This document shows positions 23,714-31,715 of a DNA stretch of 36,192 nt, in pieces. Each line of letters begins with the position of its first letter. Within the stretch, counting starts at the first letter, position 1. The stretch is from Lacticaseibacillus hegangensis (GTDB lineage Bacteria > Bacillota > Bacilli > Lactobacillales > Lactobacillaceae), in NCBI RefSeq assembly GCF_003946465.1, contig NZ_RHOL01000029.1:1-36192 (forward strand), given 5' to 3'. A program made the position numbers and the translations under genes. A model generated the notes under the pieces. The model was not told where the DNA came from. It worked only from the letters and a program-made list of their open reading frames with translations, and ran no database searches.

Positions 23714-24694
23714 CTATTCCGGGTCTGTCCCGAAGTGAATGTCTGTCGTCGCACGCAAGCGGCCCATCACCGTGTGCACCTGCTTGGCCAGGTTAAACGC
23801 TTTGGCACAGGCCGCATGGTCGCCGGTCTCGATGGCGCGGCCAAAGAATTCAGCCTCATAGGCCAAGGGATTGTCGACTTGCGGCTTAGCCAAGTCTTGC
23901 ACATCGGCGCCAAAGGTGCGCGCGTGGTCGAGCACCCCGGTCGCGCCAAAACTCAGCGTTGTTTTGCCAAAATAGATTTCGCTCGGGGCCTGCGTGATGT
24001 AATTTTTCCCGATAAGCAAAGTCACGTTGCCAAAATCATAGGACAGGCTGGCCACCCCGCTGCCGTCGACCCCACTGGACAGCACATTGGGCAGGTAAAC
24101 CACCTCACTGGGCAGGCCAAACCAGCCAATGGCCGCGTACACGGAGTAAACGCCGAGGTCCATCAGTGCGCCCCCGCCAAAGCGTGGCGAGAAGATGTTA
24201 GGATCATCCCCAGCCAGGTAGGCATCGTAACGCGAGGAGTACTTGGCGTTCACCAGCGTCGCGCCGTTCAGCGCGCCCTTGTGATCCTTGACGTAATCGG
24301 TGATCACTTGGAAGTTAGGATCGTAGACGTGCCGCGCCGCCTCAAAAACCAGCAAGTCCGGATGCGCGGCCTGCGCCTCTTCCAAAGCGGCCAACTGACT
24401 GCGGTCGGTCACCATCGGTTTTTCCACAATGGCGTGCTTGCCGGCATTTAGCGCCTGAATCGCCTGGCCGGCGTGCAGGCCGTTGGGACTGGCAATGTAC
24501 ACGACGTCGATGGCGCTGGCGAAAAACGCGTCTAGGTCCGTGTAAATGGCCGCCTCGTGCGTTTCCGCAATGAAGTGCTGGGCCGTTTCCTCGTGGCGCG
24601 AATACACTGCGGCGAGCGTGAACTGCCCCGTTGCCTCGGCCGCCTGCACGAACTGGACCGTGATGCCGTTAGTACCGATAATTCCTAATTTCAA
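23714..24694 (-). CDS. Gfo/Idh/MocA family oxidoreductase
   Basis: 326 aa NAD(P)-dependent oxidoreductase. The Rossmann loop GTNGI is at 7-11, and EKP (91-93) carries the catalytic-site lysine. GGGALMDLGVYSVYAAIGW is the C-terminal domain hallmark. The substrate is unknown (sugars, inositols or biliverdin-like in relatives). It begins with TTG at 24692-24694, preceded by AAAGGTGG; no ATG fits the N-terminus. It forms an operon with the RNA helicase, an unusual partner. Confidence 0.9.
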   Translation of the reverse strand: MKLGIIGTNGITVQFVQAAEATGQFTLAAVYSRHEETAQHFIAETHEAAIYTDLDAFFASAIDVVYIASPNGLHAGQAIQALNAGKHAIVEKPMVTDRSQLAALEEAQAAHPDLLVFEAARHVYDPNFQVITDYVKDHKGALNGATLVNAKYSSRYDAYLAGDDPNIFSPRFGGGALMDLGVYSVYAAIGWFGLPSEVVYLPNVLSSGVDGSGVASLSYDFGNVTLLIGKNYITQAPSEIYFGKTTLSFGATGVLDHARTFGADVQDLAKPQVDNPLAYEAEFFGRAIETGDHAACAKAFNLAKQVHTVMGRLRATTDIHFGTDPE

Positions 24695-24785
24695 AGTGGT
24701 CCCACCTTTCTCATTTTTTAACAGATGCTTTTAAAGATATTGTAACAGACCGATTTGATTCTGATACCTCAGCGTAACAACTGCA

Positions 24786-24794
24786 TGCTATGAT
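24786..24794 (+). promoter_or_regulatory. Extended -10 promoter of the DUF4828 gene
   Basis: TGCTATGAT, 28 bp before the ATG. Confidence 0.5.
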
Positions 24795-24821
24795 GAGGGT
24801 ATCATAAACGGGGGTCAAGCG

Positions 24822-25199
24822 ATGCCATCATTCGTGCACAATCTCATCAGCGGATTAAAAAACAGTGTGCCGCACCGGCATCACCATCGCGGGCAGACGG
24901 CGCCAACGCCCATGGAGACCTTGGCGCAGCAATACACGGGCCGCTATGCCTTTTTGGACGAGCTGACTAACAAGACCCACCAAATCGTCGTGTCGAAGGA
25001 CCTCGCCATCAAGATTGACGGCCGCGTGCTGCCCGGCACGGTGACCGGCATTTCGACCGACCGGCTGACCTTTCTGGACCACTACGGCTACCAGCTGATC
25101 ATCACCAGCGGTCCCACTGGTCCAACTAAGGTGTACGACGAGGCCGAGGACACGACCTACAACATCATCACCCCGGCCGCGCCAACCGACTCAGAATAA
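24822..25199 (+). CDS. DUF4828-like protein
   Basis: 125 aa. A basic, His-rich start (PHRHHHRG) leads to a beta-rich domain with YTGRYAFLDELTNKTHQI, IDGRVLPGTVTGIS and LTFLDHYGYQLII, then an acidic end (VYDEAEDTTYNI). I assign it to DUF4828 from memory of the family pattern; the function is unknown. GGGGG lies about 8 nt before the ATG. Confidence 0.7.
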   Translation: MPSFVHNLISGLKNSVPHRHHHRGQTAPTPMETLAQQYTGRYAFLDELTNKTHQIVVSKDLAIKIDGRVLPGTVTGISTDRLTFLDHYGYQLIITSGPTGPTKVYDEAEDTTYNIITPAAPTDSE

Positions 25200-25212
25200 C
25201 CACCGCGCATGC

Positions 25213-25250
25213 GAAAGGCCGTGCACTTCAGATGAAGTGCACGGCCTTTT
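25213..25250. terminator. Bidirectional terminator
   Basis: Perfect 16-bp stem (GGCCGTGCACTTCA with TGAAGTGCACGGCC plus A-T pairs) and T-tracts on both strands, between convergent genes. Confidence 0.92.
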
Positions 25251-25262
25251 CTGGTAAGTTAG

Positions 25263-25619
25263 CTAGTTAAGGCGGCTGAGGGCCGGCTCTGGCACTAAGC
25301 CGGGGTCCACGGCCTGCCAGCTGGTGACGCCCTTATTGGCGTTGTAGACCAGCTTGAGGTAAGCGCCGCGCTTCAGGGGCCGCGCCTTGTTGGCGTTAAA
25401 GTCGAGCAAGCGGCTGTGCCCGGTTTTGTCGTACCCGGTCAGGCGATACCGGTAATCCGTATAACTGCGGCCCTGATCACTTTTCTCTGTGATCTGCTCG
25501 CCGCCCGTCGTGACCTTGGTGTAATACGAAATGCCGCCGTACGACAGCACTGCCACAAGCTTGTAGCCGCCAAATGCCAAGGCGACCACGACGATCAACC
25601 CGACCAACAATTTTTTCAT
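25263..25619 (-). CDS. YxeA family protein (DUF1093)
   Basis: 118 aa. One N-terminal hydrophobic helix (4-24) acts as membrane anchor or signal. The domain has SYYTKVTTGG, YRYRLTGYDKTGHSRLLDF, RGAYLKLVYNANKGVTSW and the EIP-like end VPEPAL, as in YxeA. Function unknown; an OB-like fold outside the membrane is likely. It lies 80 bp downstream of the GH25-like gene on the same strand and may be cotranscribed. Confidence 0.85.
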   Translation of the reverse strand: MKKLLVGLIVVVALAFGGYKLVAVLSYGGISYYTKVTTGGEQITEKSDQGRSYTDYRYRLTGYDKTGHSRLLDFNANKARPLKRGAYLKLVYNANKGVTSWQAVDPGLVPEPALSRLN

Positions 25620-25699
25620 CCTGTCTCACCTCACTGCTAGTATCGCTTGCCGGAAGGCGGCCAGCCATCGATTCAGCTAACAGTTTGGTGACGATTTTG

Positions 25700-26434
25700 T
25701 TAGTTCGCCAACTTTTTCAGCGCCGCTTTCGTGCCCAGAAAGGCCACAGCCGAGTAACTGTCGCCGGCGGCCTCCAGCTTGCCGTCCTGCCAAAACGCCG
25801 CGCCGGCAAAGCGCGGCCGCCGCGCGCTGATCACCCACCGCCTGGCACTGCTGTCGATGCCCTTAAGGTCGCCAAGCACCGCAGGACTGCCGATGAACAC
25901 GAGCGGGCGGGTCGTGTAGCGCCGCAGCTCCACGACAAACGCCTGAACCTTGGCTCGCAGCACCGCCGGCTTGGGCGGGTGGCTCGCATAATCGCCGTAG
26001 TAGGCGATGTGCAGGCCAATCGGCAGCGTGCCGAAATTTTTGCCGACCTTAGCGGCAAAATAATCCGCCTGGGCCGCCGGATCGCTGTCAAACGAGAAAT
26101 AGTGATACACGCCGACAGCCAAGCCGCTGCCACTGGCCTGCTGGTAGTTGGTGGCAAAACTGTCGTCAAAAAAGCTCGCCCCTTGCGTGCTTTTCAGGTA
26201 GACAAAGGCCAGCCCGGAGCTTTGCAGGGCCTGAAAGTCGGCACTGCCGTCGCTTTGGGACAAGGCGACGCCGCGCACCGGATACTTAGCCACGCCGGTT
26301 TTGCGCTGAGTCCACAGCCAGCCGCCCAGGACCAGTGCCAGGATGAGCACCAAGGCCCCCGCCGCCGTCCAAATGCGGCGGCGCTTGATGTAGGTATTTG
26401 AGTAGATGGGCCGCTTGCGCCTGCGCCTTGCCAT
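25700..26434 (-). CDS. Membrane-anchored GH25-like protein lacking catalytic acids
   Basis: 244 aa. A very basic N-terminus (MARRRRKRP) precedes one membrane helix (about 22-42) and a GH25-like domain (about 50-240). Recognisable blocks are VYLKSTQGASFFDD, VGVYHYFSFDSDPAAQADYF and AAFWQDGK. Each catalytic acid is replaced: the DVS motif reads ALS (GVALSQSDG), the DxE motif reads HIA (PIGLHIAYY), and the last Asp region reads VAFLG. It is thus likely non-hydrolytic and may bind wall glycan. The ATG at 26432-26434 has AAAGGAG; an upstream extension is unsupported. Confidence 0.85.
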   Translation of the reverse strand: MARRRRKRPIYSNTYIKRRRIWTAAGALVLILALVLGGWLWTQRKTGVAKYPVRGVALSQSDGSADFQALQSSGLAFVYLKSTQGASFFDDSFATNYQQASGSGLAVGVYHYFSFDSDPAAQADYFAAKVGKNFGTLPIGLHIAYYGDYASHPPKPAVLRAKVQAFVVELRRYTTRPLVFIGSPAVLGDLKGIDSSARRWVISARRPRFAGAAFWQDGKLEAAGDSYSAVAFLGTKAALKKLAN

Positions 26435-26501
26435 ACTGAGGGCTCCTTTCCGCAAATTAACCCTATTATACCGATTTGCTGGCAAGCCGTCAGAATTACT
26501 G

Positions 26502-26507
26502 TAGAAT
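26502..26507 (+). promoter_or_regulatory. -10 box of the NfeD-like/stomatin operon
   Basis: TAGAAT, 112 bp before the first ATG; TTGCTG lies upstream at a long 20-bp spacing. Confidence 0.4.
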
Positions 26508-26545
26508 GGAAGGTGTTGATTGTTATTGCACCGGGTCTGATCCTA

Positions 26546-26573
26546 GTAAAATCAGCCCCAAGACTGATTTTAC
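26546..26573 (+). promoter_or_regulatory. Leader hairpin of the NfeD-like/stomatin operon
   Basis: Perfect 10-bp stem GTAAAATCAG-N8-CTGATTTTAC with no T-tract, between the promoter and the ribosome site. Confidence 0.5.
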
Positions 26574-26619
26574 CTTGGCCAAACAGACTATGATGTGGTC
26601 AGTTGCAAGGAGGCAGAGC

Positions 26620-26811
26620 ATGCTAGACGAGCGCTTGATTGGCACGACTTTCACCCTCACCCATGAAGGCAATGGCGAGGTCGTCTTGTTTGGCATTCAT
26701 TATCACTACTGGCTGCTCGACGCCGCCACCACTGGTGATCTGGTGGTGGTGGCAGAAGCTTCAGCGCTGGGCTTGGGGGTTCGCCTGGCCAAACGGCAAC
26801 TGCAGTATTAG
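26620..26811 (+). CDS. Minimal NfeD-like OB-fold protein
   Basis: 63 aa. The sequence (LIGTTFTLTHEGNGEVVLFG near the start, then GDLVVVAEASALGLGVRLA) matches the pattern of the C-terminal OB domain of NfeD: a Gly-rich strand, VxxxG, then VxVxxxxxxxLxV. It has no membrane helices and no protease domain. It lies 44 bp before a stomatin gene, the usual NfeD partner. ATG at 26620-26622 has AAGGAGG; an upstream extension in the same frame starts inside the leader and is rejected. Confidence 0.7.
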   Translation: MLDERLIGTTFTLTHEGNGEVVLFGIHYHYWLLDAATTGDLVVVAEASALGLGVRLAKRQLQY

Positions 26812-26855
26812 CACAGCTGAGCGCCGCGCTCGCGGCAATCAAAGGAGGAGTTAAC

Positions 26856-27779
26856 ATGTTCGGAATTATCATTTGGGCAATCGTGATCATCGTTGCCATT
26901 TTTCTACTGATTATCTTGTTCTCCAGTATGGCCATTATTCATACCGGGGAAGTCGGCATCGTGGAGCGGCTGGGGAAGTACGTCCAGACGCTGCAGCCAG
27001 GCTTCCATGTGGTGCCGCCGTTCATCTACCGCATCACCGAGATCGTCAACATGAAGCAGATTCCGCTGAAGGTCGACGAACAAGAAGTCATCACCAAGGA
27101 TAACGTTGTGGTGCGCATTTCCGAAACCCTGAAGTACCACATCACCGACGTCAACGCCTACGTGTACCAAAACAAGGATTCCGTGCTGTCCATGGTCCAA
27201 GATACTCGTGCTAACCTGCGTGGCATCATCGGGAACATGGACCTGAACGATGTCCTGAACGGCACCGAAACGATCAACCAGACCCTGTTCCAGCAGATCG
27301 CCACAACGACTGCCGGCTACGGCCTGAACGTGGACCGCGTCAACATCGACTCGATCCAGGTCGACAAGACCATTCAGGAATCCATGAACAAGCTGCTGCG
27401 GGCTTCGCGTGAAAAGGAAGCCAACATCATGGAGGCGGAAGGTCTGAAGCAGGCTGCCATCGCTAAAGCCGAAGGGGAAAAGCAATCTGACATTCTCCAA
27501 GCCGAAGCCAACAAGCAGACGCAGATTCTGGAAGCGCAAGGTAAAGCCGAGTCTCAGCGCCTGATTGCCGAAGCCGTACGCGACCAGATCAATTCCATCA
27601 ACGAAGGGCTCAAGAACAACGGCGACTTGTACCTGACGTACAAGAACGTCGAGGCCTTGGAAGCATTGGCCAACGGGTCTTCAAACACCGTGGTCATGCC
27701 AAGTACCGCCATCGATTCACTGGGCCAGATCCCAGCCGTTGGCAAGGTCCTGGCCAGCGCCAAGCACGTCGAAAACTAA
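26856..27779 (+). CDS. SPFH/stomatin (prohibitin-type) membrane protein
   Basis: 307 aa. An N-terminal membrane helix (3-28) is followed by the SPFH domain (about 30-190: HTGEVGIVERLGKYVQTLQPG, then KVDEQEVITKDNVVVRISET). A coiled coil rich in Glu/Ala/Lys (about 185-240, AEGEKQSDILQAEANKQTQ) comes next, and a short C-terminal tail. Such proteins form membrane scaffolds and organise microdomains. It is coupled to the NfeD-like gene. AAAGGAGG precedes the ATG. Confidence 0.95.
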   Translation: MFGIIIWAIVIIVAIFLLIILFSSMAIIHTGEVGIVERLGKYVQTLQPGFHVVPPFIYRITEIVNMKQIPLKVDEQEVITKDNVVVRISETLKYHITDVNAYVYQNKDSVLSMVQDTRANLRGIIGNMDLNDVLNGTETINQTLFQQIATTTAGYGLNVDRVNIDSIQVDKTIQESMNKLLRASREKEANIMEAEGLKQAAIAKAEGEKQSDILQAEANKQTQILEAQGKAESQRLIAEAVRDQINSINEGLKNNGDLYLTYKNVEALEALANGSSNTVVMPSTAIDSLGQIPAVGKVLASAKHVEN

Positions 27780-27794
27780 CTGAACGTTCCGCAA

Positions 27795-27827
27795 AGTGCC
27801 GCCATCGCGAGATGCCGGCGCTTTTTT
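27795..27827 (+). terminator. Terminator of the stomatin operon
   Basis: AGTGCCGCCATC pairs with GATGCCGGCGCT (one mismatch, one wobble), tetraloop GCGA, then TTTTTT. Confidence 0.88.
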
Positions 27828-27907
27828 GGTGACCACTGCCACTTGGCCAAGCTAATTATTTGTCTTCCGCCAGGCACCGCGGATAATTACCCGTGGAGGT
27901 GAGTAAC

Positions 27908-28627
27908 ATGGCTGAATCATTGACAATCGTGATCCCGACTTACCAGCTTGGCACCTACTTTGAGCCGTTGCTGGGCGATTTGACGCACCAAACCGCCGAC
28001 TTTACCCTGTGGCTGGTGGACGACGGCTCCACCGACGGGACTGCGGAGCGCGGGGCCGCCTTTGTCCGCGGCATCCCCAATTTTCACCACGAGGCGTTTG
28101 CCAGGCACCGCGGCGTGTCGGTCGCCCGCAATTTTGGCCTTGCGCGTGCGACGACTAGCGCGGTGGCCTTTATCGACGGTGATGACCGCATCGCGCCGAC
28201 CTTTGCGGCGGTGATGGCACGCGCAATGACCCCAGGGATTGCCGCCGTGGCAGTTGGCTACCGGTGGTTCCGCGGAGCTCCACCGCGTCAGGCACAGGAA
28301 GTGCTGCTGAACCAGCGCGAGATGTTCGACCAAGTCGCCCACCACGGCACTGAAGTCGGCGGCTACGTCTGGAACAAGGCCTTTCGCACGGCCGCGATTC
28401 GCGCGGCCAACCTGCAGTTCGACGAAGACCTGCCCATCGCTGAGGACTACCTGTTCACGGCCAGTTTTGTCGCCGCGACGCCCGGCCCTTACGCGTATCT
28501 ACCAGCGATTTTGTACACCAAGGAGAACCGGCCCAACAGCACAATTCACACGGCCGGCTGGGCGGCCAGGCGCCAGGAAGACGCCGTGTTCGCCCGCATC
28601 CGCCAGCTCGGCCGTACTCTGGGCTAA
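27908..28627 (+). CDS. Family 2 glycosyltransferase
   Basis: 239 aa with the GT-A fold: IVIPTY at 7-12, VDDGSTDGT at 37-45, RNFGLARA at 73-80 and DGDD at 89-92, which binds the nucleotide sugar and metal. YVWNKAFR and EDYLFTASF follow as in GT2 acceptor regions. No membrane helix. It probably adds a sugar in wall or exopolysaccharide synthesis; the acceptor is unknown. The ATG at 27908 follows GGAGGTGA; the GTG 15 bp upstream would lie before that site. Confidence 0.92.
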   Translation: MAESLTIVIPTYQLGTYFEPLLGDLTHQTADFTLWLVDDGSTDGTAERGAAFVRGIPNFHHEAFARHRGVSVARNFGLARATTSAVAFIDGDDRIAPTFAAVMARAMTPGIAAVAVGYRWFRGAPPRQAQEVLLNQREMFDQVAHHGTEVGGYVWNKAFRTAAIRAANLQFDEDLPIAEDYLFTASFVAATPGPYAYLPAILYTKENRPNSTIHTAGWAARRQEDAVFARIRQLGRTLG

Positions 28628-28662
28628 AAAGGCGGCGCCAGCACAAAGCTGACGCCGCCTTT
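28626..28662. terminator. Bidirectional terminator
   Basis: AAAGGCGGCG-C-CAGC-ACAAA-GCTG-A-CGCCGCCTTT; on the minus strand the stem ends in TTTTT. Between convergent genes. Confidence 0.88.
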
Positions 28663-28674
28663 GACGGTCTTGGA

Positions 28675-29628
28675 TCAGGGCAGGTCGTTGCCTGCCGCAA
28701 AGTACACGTCGTACCACTCCTGGCGTGTTAACGTCACGTCGGAGCCGGCGGCCGAGTCCTTGATGTGCACCGGATTCATGGTGCCCAAAATGACCTGGAA
28801 CGGCACCGGCATGCGCAGAATCCAAGCCACCGCGATGCCATTTTTCGAGACATGGTACTTGGCCGCCAGCTCAGCGAGCTTGGCGTTCAGCTCCGGGAAC
28901 TTGGCGTTGTCGATGTAGACCCCGGCAAACATCCCGTACTGGAATGGCGACCAGGCCTGCAGGGTAACGTGCTTGCGCCGCGAAAAGGCCAGCAGCCCGC
29001 CGTCGCGATTGACCGAGCGCGGATCTTCCATGTTCACATGCATCCCGGCGTTGACCATGCCGGTGTGCATGACAGAGAACTGAACCTGGTTAATCAGGAG
29101 CGGCTGGCTGACATTTTCCTGCAGAAATGCGAACTGCTGCGGGTCAAAGTTGGACACCCCGAAGTGCCGCACCTTGCCGGCCTGCTGCAGCTCGTCAAAG
29201 GCCGCGGCGACCTCGTCTGGTTCCATCAAGGGATCCGGCCGGTGCAGCAGGAAGGCATCCAGGTAGTCGATGCCCATCCGGGAGAGCTCGCCGTCCACAG
29301 CATCGATCAGGTGCTGCTTGGAGAAATCGTAGCGCTTGCCGAACACCAGGCTGCCGTGCGAACGTGCCGGGTCGACAATGATGCCGCCCTTGGACTGAAT
29401 GAACAGCTGGTCGCGCCGGAGGCCAGACTGTTTGAGTGCTTCGCCGAAGACCTTTTCAGACGCCCCCTGCCCGTAGATATCGGCCGAATCAATGAAGTTG
29501 ATGCCAGCGTCCACCGCCGCGTTCAGACTCGTGGCGGCCTCAGCTGGGGACAACGCGTCCATGCGCATGATACCCAGCGCGACGTTTGACGCCGTCCAGT
29601 TCGTGTTACCAAGCTTTACCGTTTTCAT
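28675..29628 (-). CDS. Aldo/keto reductase
   Basis: 317 aa NAD(P)H-dependent reductase with the TIM-barrel pattern. The catalytic tetrad is complete: D47, Y52 (FIDSADIYGQG), K80 (IQSKGG) and H129 (LLHRPDP). FGVSNFDPQQF and LQAWSPFQYG are the cofactor-side loops. Closest in style to the YdhF/YcsN group; the substrate is unknown. The start has GAGGTGA upstream. It is divergent from a TetR gene, which may control it. Confidence 0.92.
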   Translation of the reverse strand: MKTVKLGNTNWTASNVALGIMRMDALSPAEAATSLNAAVDAGINFIDSADIYGQGASEKVFGEALKQSGLRRDQLFIQSKGGIIVDPARSHGSLVFGKRYDFSKQHLIDAVDGELSRMGIDYLDAFLLHRPDPLMEPDEVAAAFDELQQAGKVRHFGVSNFDPQQFAFLQENVSQPLLINQVQFSVMHTGMVNAGMHVNMEDPRSVNRDGGLLAFSRRKHVTLQAWSPFQYGMFAGVYIDNAKFPELNAKLAELAAKYHVSKNGIAVAWILRMPVPFQVILGTMNPVHIKDSAAGSDVTLTRQEWYDVYFAAGNDLP

Positions 29629-29686
29629 GTCACAATCACCTCACCTCGGTTTAACCACAGTGCCCTGCCGCCGTCAAGCCGGGTTC

Positions 29687-29695
29687 TGGTACAAT
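29687..29695 (+). promoter_or_regulatory. Extended -10 promoter of the second TetR gene
   Basis: TGGTACAAT; the predicted leader is only about 14 nt, enough for the GAGGTG site at 29705-29710. Confidence 0.55.
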
Positions 29696-29715
29696 AGCCT
29701 AAACGAGGTGACATC

Positions 29716-30282
29716 ATGGCAAAAATTCAACTGGCCGGCGGGATGCAGATCGACGCCCGCAGCCGGCACTCGCAAGTCAAAATGCTTTCGGCCCTGCAGC
29801 GGCTGCACGACCAAGGCGTCCCTTTTTCCAGTCTCAAGGTTGGTGAGTTTTGCCGCCTGGCCGGGGTGTCGCGCGCCACGTTTTACCGCCACCACCAGGA
29901 TCTCAAGGACATTTTGGCCGTCGAGCTGCTCAAACAAATCGGCGCCTTCGAACACCGCGTTGATCAAAGCACCATCAAGGACTTTCAAAGCGGCTCCGCG
30001 CTGATCGTGTCCGCGCTGCTGGAAGCGCGGCCGCTGTGGCAGCTGATCATCTGGGCGAGCGCGGCAGACCGGGCGCAGGACCTGATGATCGGCGCCGTGC
30101 AGCGGGTGCTGATCACGCGCGACTACCCGGCGCAAGACCGCACGTTCATCAGCGGCTGGCTGGGTGCGGCACTGCTGCGGTTTGCCCTGCAGACGGCGAC
30201 CACCGAGCCTGCACTGCCGCAGCCCAAGGCGCTTAGTCTTTACCGCATGCTGATCCCGGACCTGCCGCCGATTGTCGACTGA
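29716..30282 (+). CDS. TetR family transcriptional regulator
   Basis: 188 aa. The helix-turn-helix is at about 35-70 (FSSLKVGEFCRLAGVSRATFYRHH). The C-terminal part is short and Ala/Leu-rich, with no ligand clue. It is divergent from the aldo/keto reductase gene across 87 bp, so that gene is a natural candidate target. Followed by a very strong terminator. Confidence 0.88.
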   Translation: MAKIQLAGGMQIDARSRHSQVKMLSALQRLHDQGVPFSSLKVGEFCRLAGVSRATFYRHHQDLKDILAVELLKQIGAFEHRVDQSTIKDFQSGSALIVSALLEARPLWQLIIWASAADRAQDLMIGAVQRVLITRDYPAQDRTFISGWLGAALLRFALQTATTEPALPQPKALSLYRMLIPDLPPIVD

Positions 30283-30306
30283 CTGCCGCGAGCTAGCGCG
30301 ATCAAA

Positions 30307-30351
30307 AATACCTCCGCCAAGTTAGCAGCTAGCTAACTTGGCGGAGGTATT
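30307..30351. terminator. Bidirectional terminator with a 20-bp perfect stem
   Basis: AATACCTCCGCCAAGTTAGC, a 5-nt loop and its exact complement; T-tracts on both sides. Between the convergent TetR and nitroreductase genes. Confidence 0.92.
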
Positions 30352-30364
30352 GTCGATTTTTAGA

Positions 30365-31009
30365 TTAGGCGAACTCGATAACCTGAGATGCCGGGTAACG
30401 AGCGGACTTCATCTCGTCCTTGCCGTTCTTGGCCGGCTTGCCCAGCGCAACGGCCATGACTGGCACATAGCGCTCCGGGTCGAGACCGAAGACCTTGGCC
30501 GCCTTGGTGGTGTCATAGCCGCCAATGGGGTTGGACTCATAGCCGTGCGCCCGGGCGATCAGCATCAGCTGCGTGGCGGCAATCGTGCTGTCAACCGTTG
30601 AGTCGTTGACCAGCATGGACTTAGGCGCCTTTTCGTACAGCGGCAAGAAGGTGTTGAGCACCTCATCACGCTTTTCCGGGGTGATGCGGCCATCTTCGCA
30701 GGCCTTGTTCCACAAGTCGCGGTAGGCCTTGAAGGCCAAGGTATCGCCGAAGATCTGGATCATGGCGCTGCATGAATCCAGTTGCGGCTTGTTAAACTTC
30801 ATGAAGTAGGACCGAAGCTTGTCCTTGCCAGCCTCGTCGTCGACGATCACAAAGTGCCAGGCCTGCAGGTTGCAGGCGGAAGGCGCTGTGATTGCTTCAG
30901 AAATCATCTGCTGAAGCTCTTCGCGAGGAATCTTGACACTCGGATCAAAGTCCCGCACTGATTCGCGGTGCAACAACACGTCACCAAAATCATTATTCAC
31001 AAAAGCCAT
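30365..31009 (-). CDS. Nitroreductase family protein
   Basis: 214 aa FMN-dependent NAD(P)H oxidoreductase. HRESVRDFDP (14-23) and APSACNLQAWHFVI (42-55) hold the FMN contacts; VPVMAVALGKP near the C-terminus is the family end. Likely reduces quinones or nitro compounds, physiological substrate unknown. Its promoter overlaps a perfect 7-7-7 inverted repeat, and a TetR gene lies just upstream on the same strand. AAAGGATGAG precedes the ATG. Confidence 0.92.
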   Translation of the reverse strand: MAFVNNDFGDVLLHRESVRDFDPSVKIPREELQQMISEAITAPSACNLQAWHFVIVDDEAGKDKLRSYFMKFNKPQLDSCSAMIQIFGDTLAFKAYRDLWNKACEDGRITPEKRDEVLNTFLPLYEKAPKSMLVNDSTVDSTIAATQLMLIARAHGYESNPIGGYDTTKAAKVFGLDPERYVPVMAVALGKPAKNGKDEMKSARYPASQVIEFA

Positions 31010-31038
31010 AAACGCTCATCCTTTCTGTTCATGAATTC

Positions 31039-31059
31039 GCTTACATCCTTATTGTAAGC
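31039..31059. promoter_or_regulatory. TetR-type operator over the nitroreductase promoter
   Basis: Perfect inverted repeat GCTTACA-N7-TGTAAGC. The minus-strand TACAAT (31051-31056), a good -10, lies within it, 42 bp before the nitroreductase ATG. Confidence 0.6.
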
Positions 31060-31099
31060 AATGCATTCGCATTAAAGAATGTTCAATCGCTACCGTATG

Positions 31100-31696
31100 T
31101 TAGACATCTGACAAATTACCGATTTTGTTCGCCTTTTCGAGTACTTGGACAATGAGCTGATCCATCGTCTCGTGCAGCTGCTGCCGCAGCGCTGCCGGCG
31201 ACTCTGGCAGACCGGCCTTTAGCCAGCGCACGAGCACACTGACAAATCCGCCCACAAAAAACTCGGCGACAAACTGCTGAGTCGCGGGACTCACCGTCAG
31301 CTGCCGCGCCGTGATCACGGCCTGAATGTAGCCATTCAGGATTTTCAGCATCGACGTACAGAAAATCGCCTGAATCTGCTCCAACGTGATATTTGCGTAG
31401 AAGTTGGCGTACAAATCAGCATTGTTAGCCAAATAAACCAGCAGCTGGTAAACGTCTTCCTCCCAGTGGGTGTAATCCGAATCCTTCTGCAACAAGCTCA
31501 GCGCCTCGTCGGCAAAGGTCCATTGCAAGAGCCCGAACAGATCATCAAAATGATAATAAAAAGTCGGCCGCGCCATGCCGGTGGCAGTGAGCAGCTGTTG
31601 CACCGTGATGTCTTCAAACGGCCGGGTGCGCAGTGCCGCCTTTAACGCCGCCGAAAAGCGCCGCTTCGTGGCTAGCGAGATTGCTTCATTTTTCAT
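31100..31696 (-). CDS. TetR/AcrR family transcriptional regulator
   Basis: 198 aa. The helix-turn-helix spans about 10-50 (RFSAALKAALRTRPFEDITVQQ, of which ITVQQLLTATGMARPTFYYHF is the DNA-recognition part). The helical C-terminus contains many aromatic residues. The ATG at 31694-31696 follows GGGGGA; a GTG five codons earlier would overlap the ribosome site. It follows the GNAT gene by 19 bp in a HAD-GNAT-TetR operon and probably represses the nitroreductase downstream through the repeat at 31039-31059. Confidence 0.88.
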   Translation of the reverse strand: MKNEAISLATKRRFSAALKAALRTRPFEDITVQQLLTATGMARPTFYYHFDDLFGLLQWTFADEALSLLQKDSDYTHWEEDVYQLLVYLANNADLYANFYANITLEQIQAIFCTSMLKILNGYIQAVITARQLTVSPATQQFVAEFFVGGFVSVLVRWLKAGLPESPAALRQQLHETMDQLIVQVLEKANKIGNLSDV

Positions 31697-31715
31697 TGTG
31701 TCTTCCCCCACGCCT

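Noticed and set aside
29649-29677. TTGACG-N17-TTAAAC as promoter of the aldo/keto reductase gene
   Set aside because: The predicted transcript start would fall within the ribosome site, so it would not include it.
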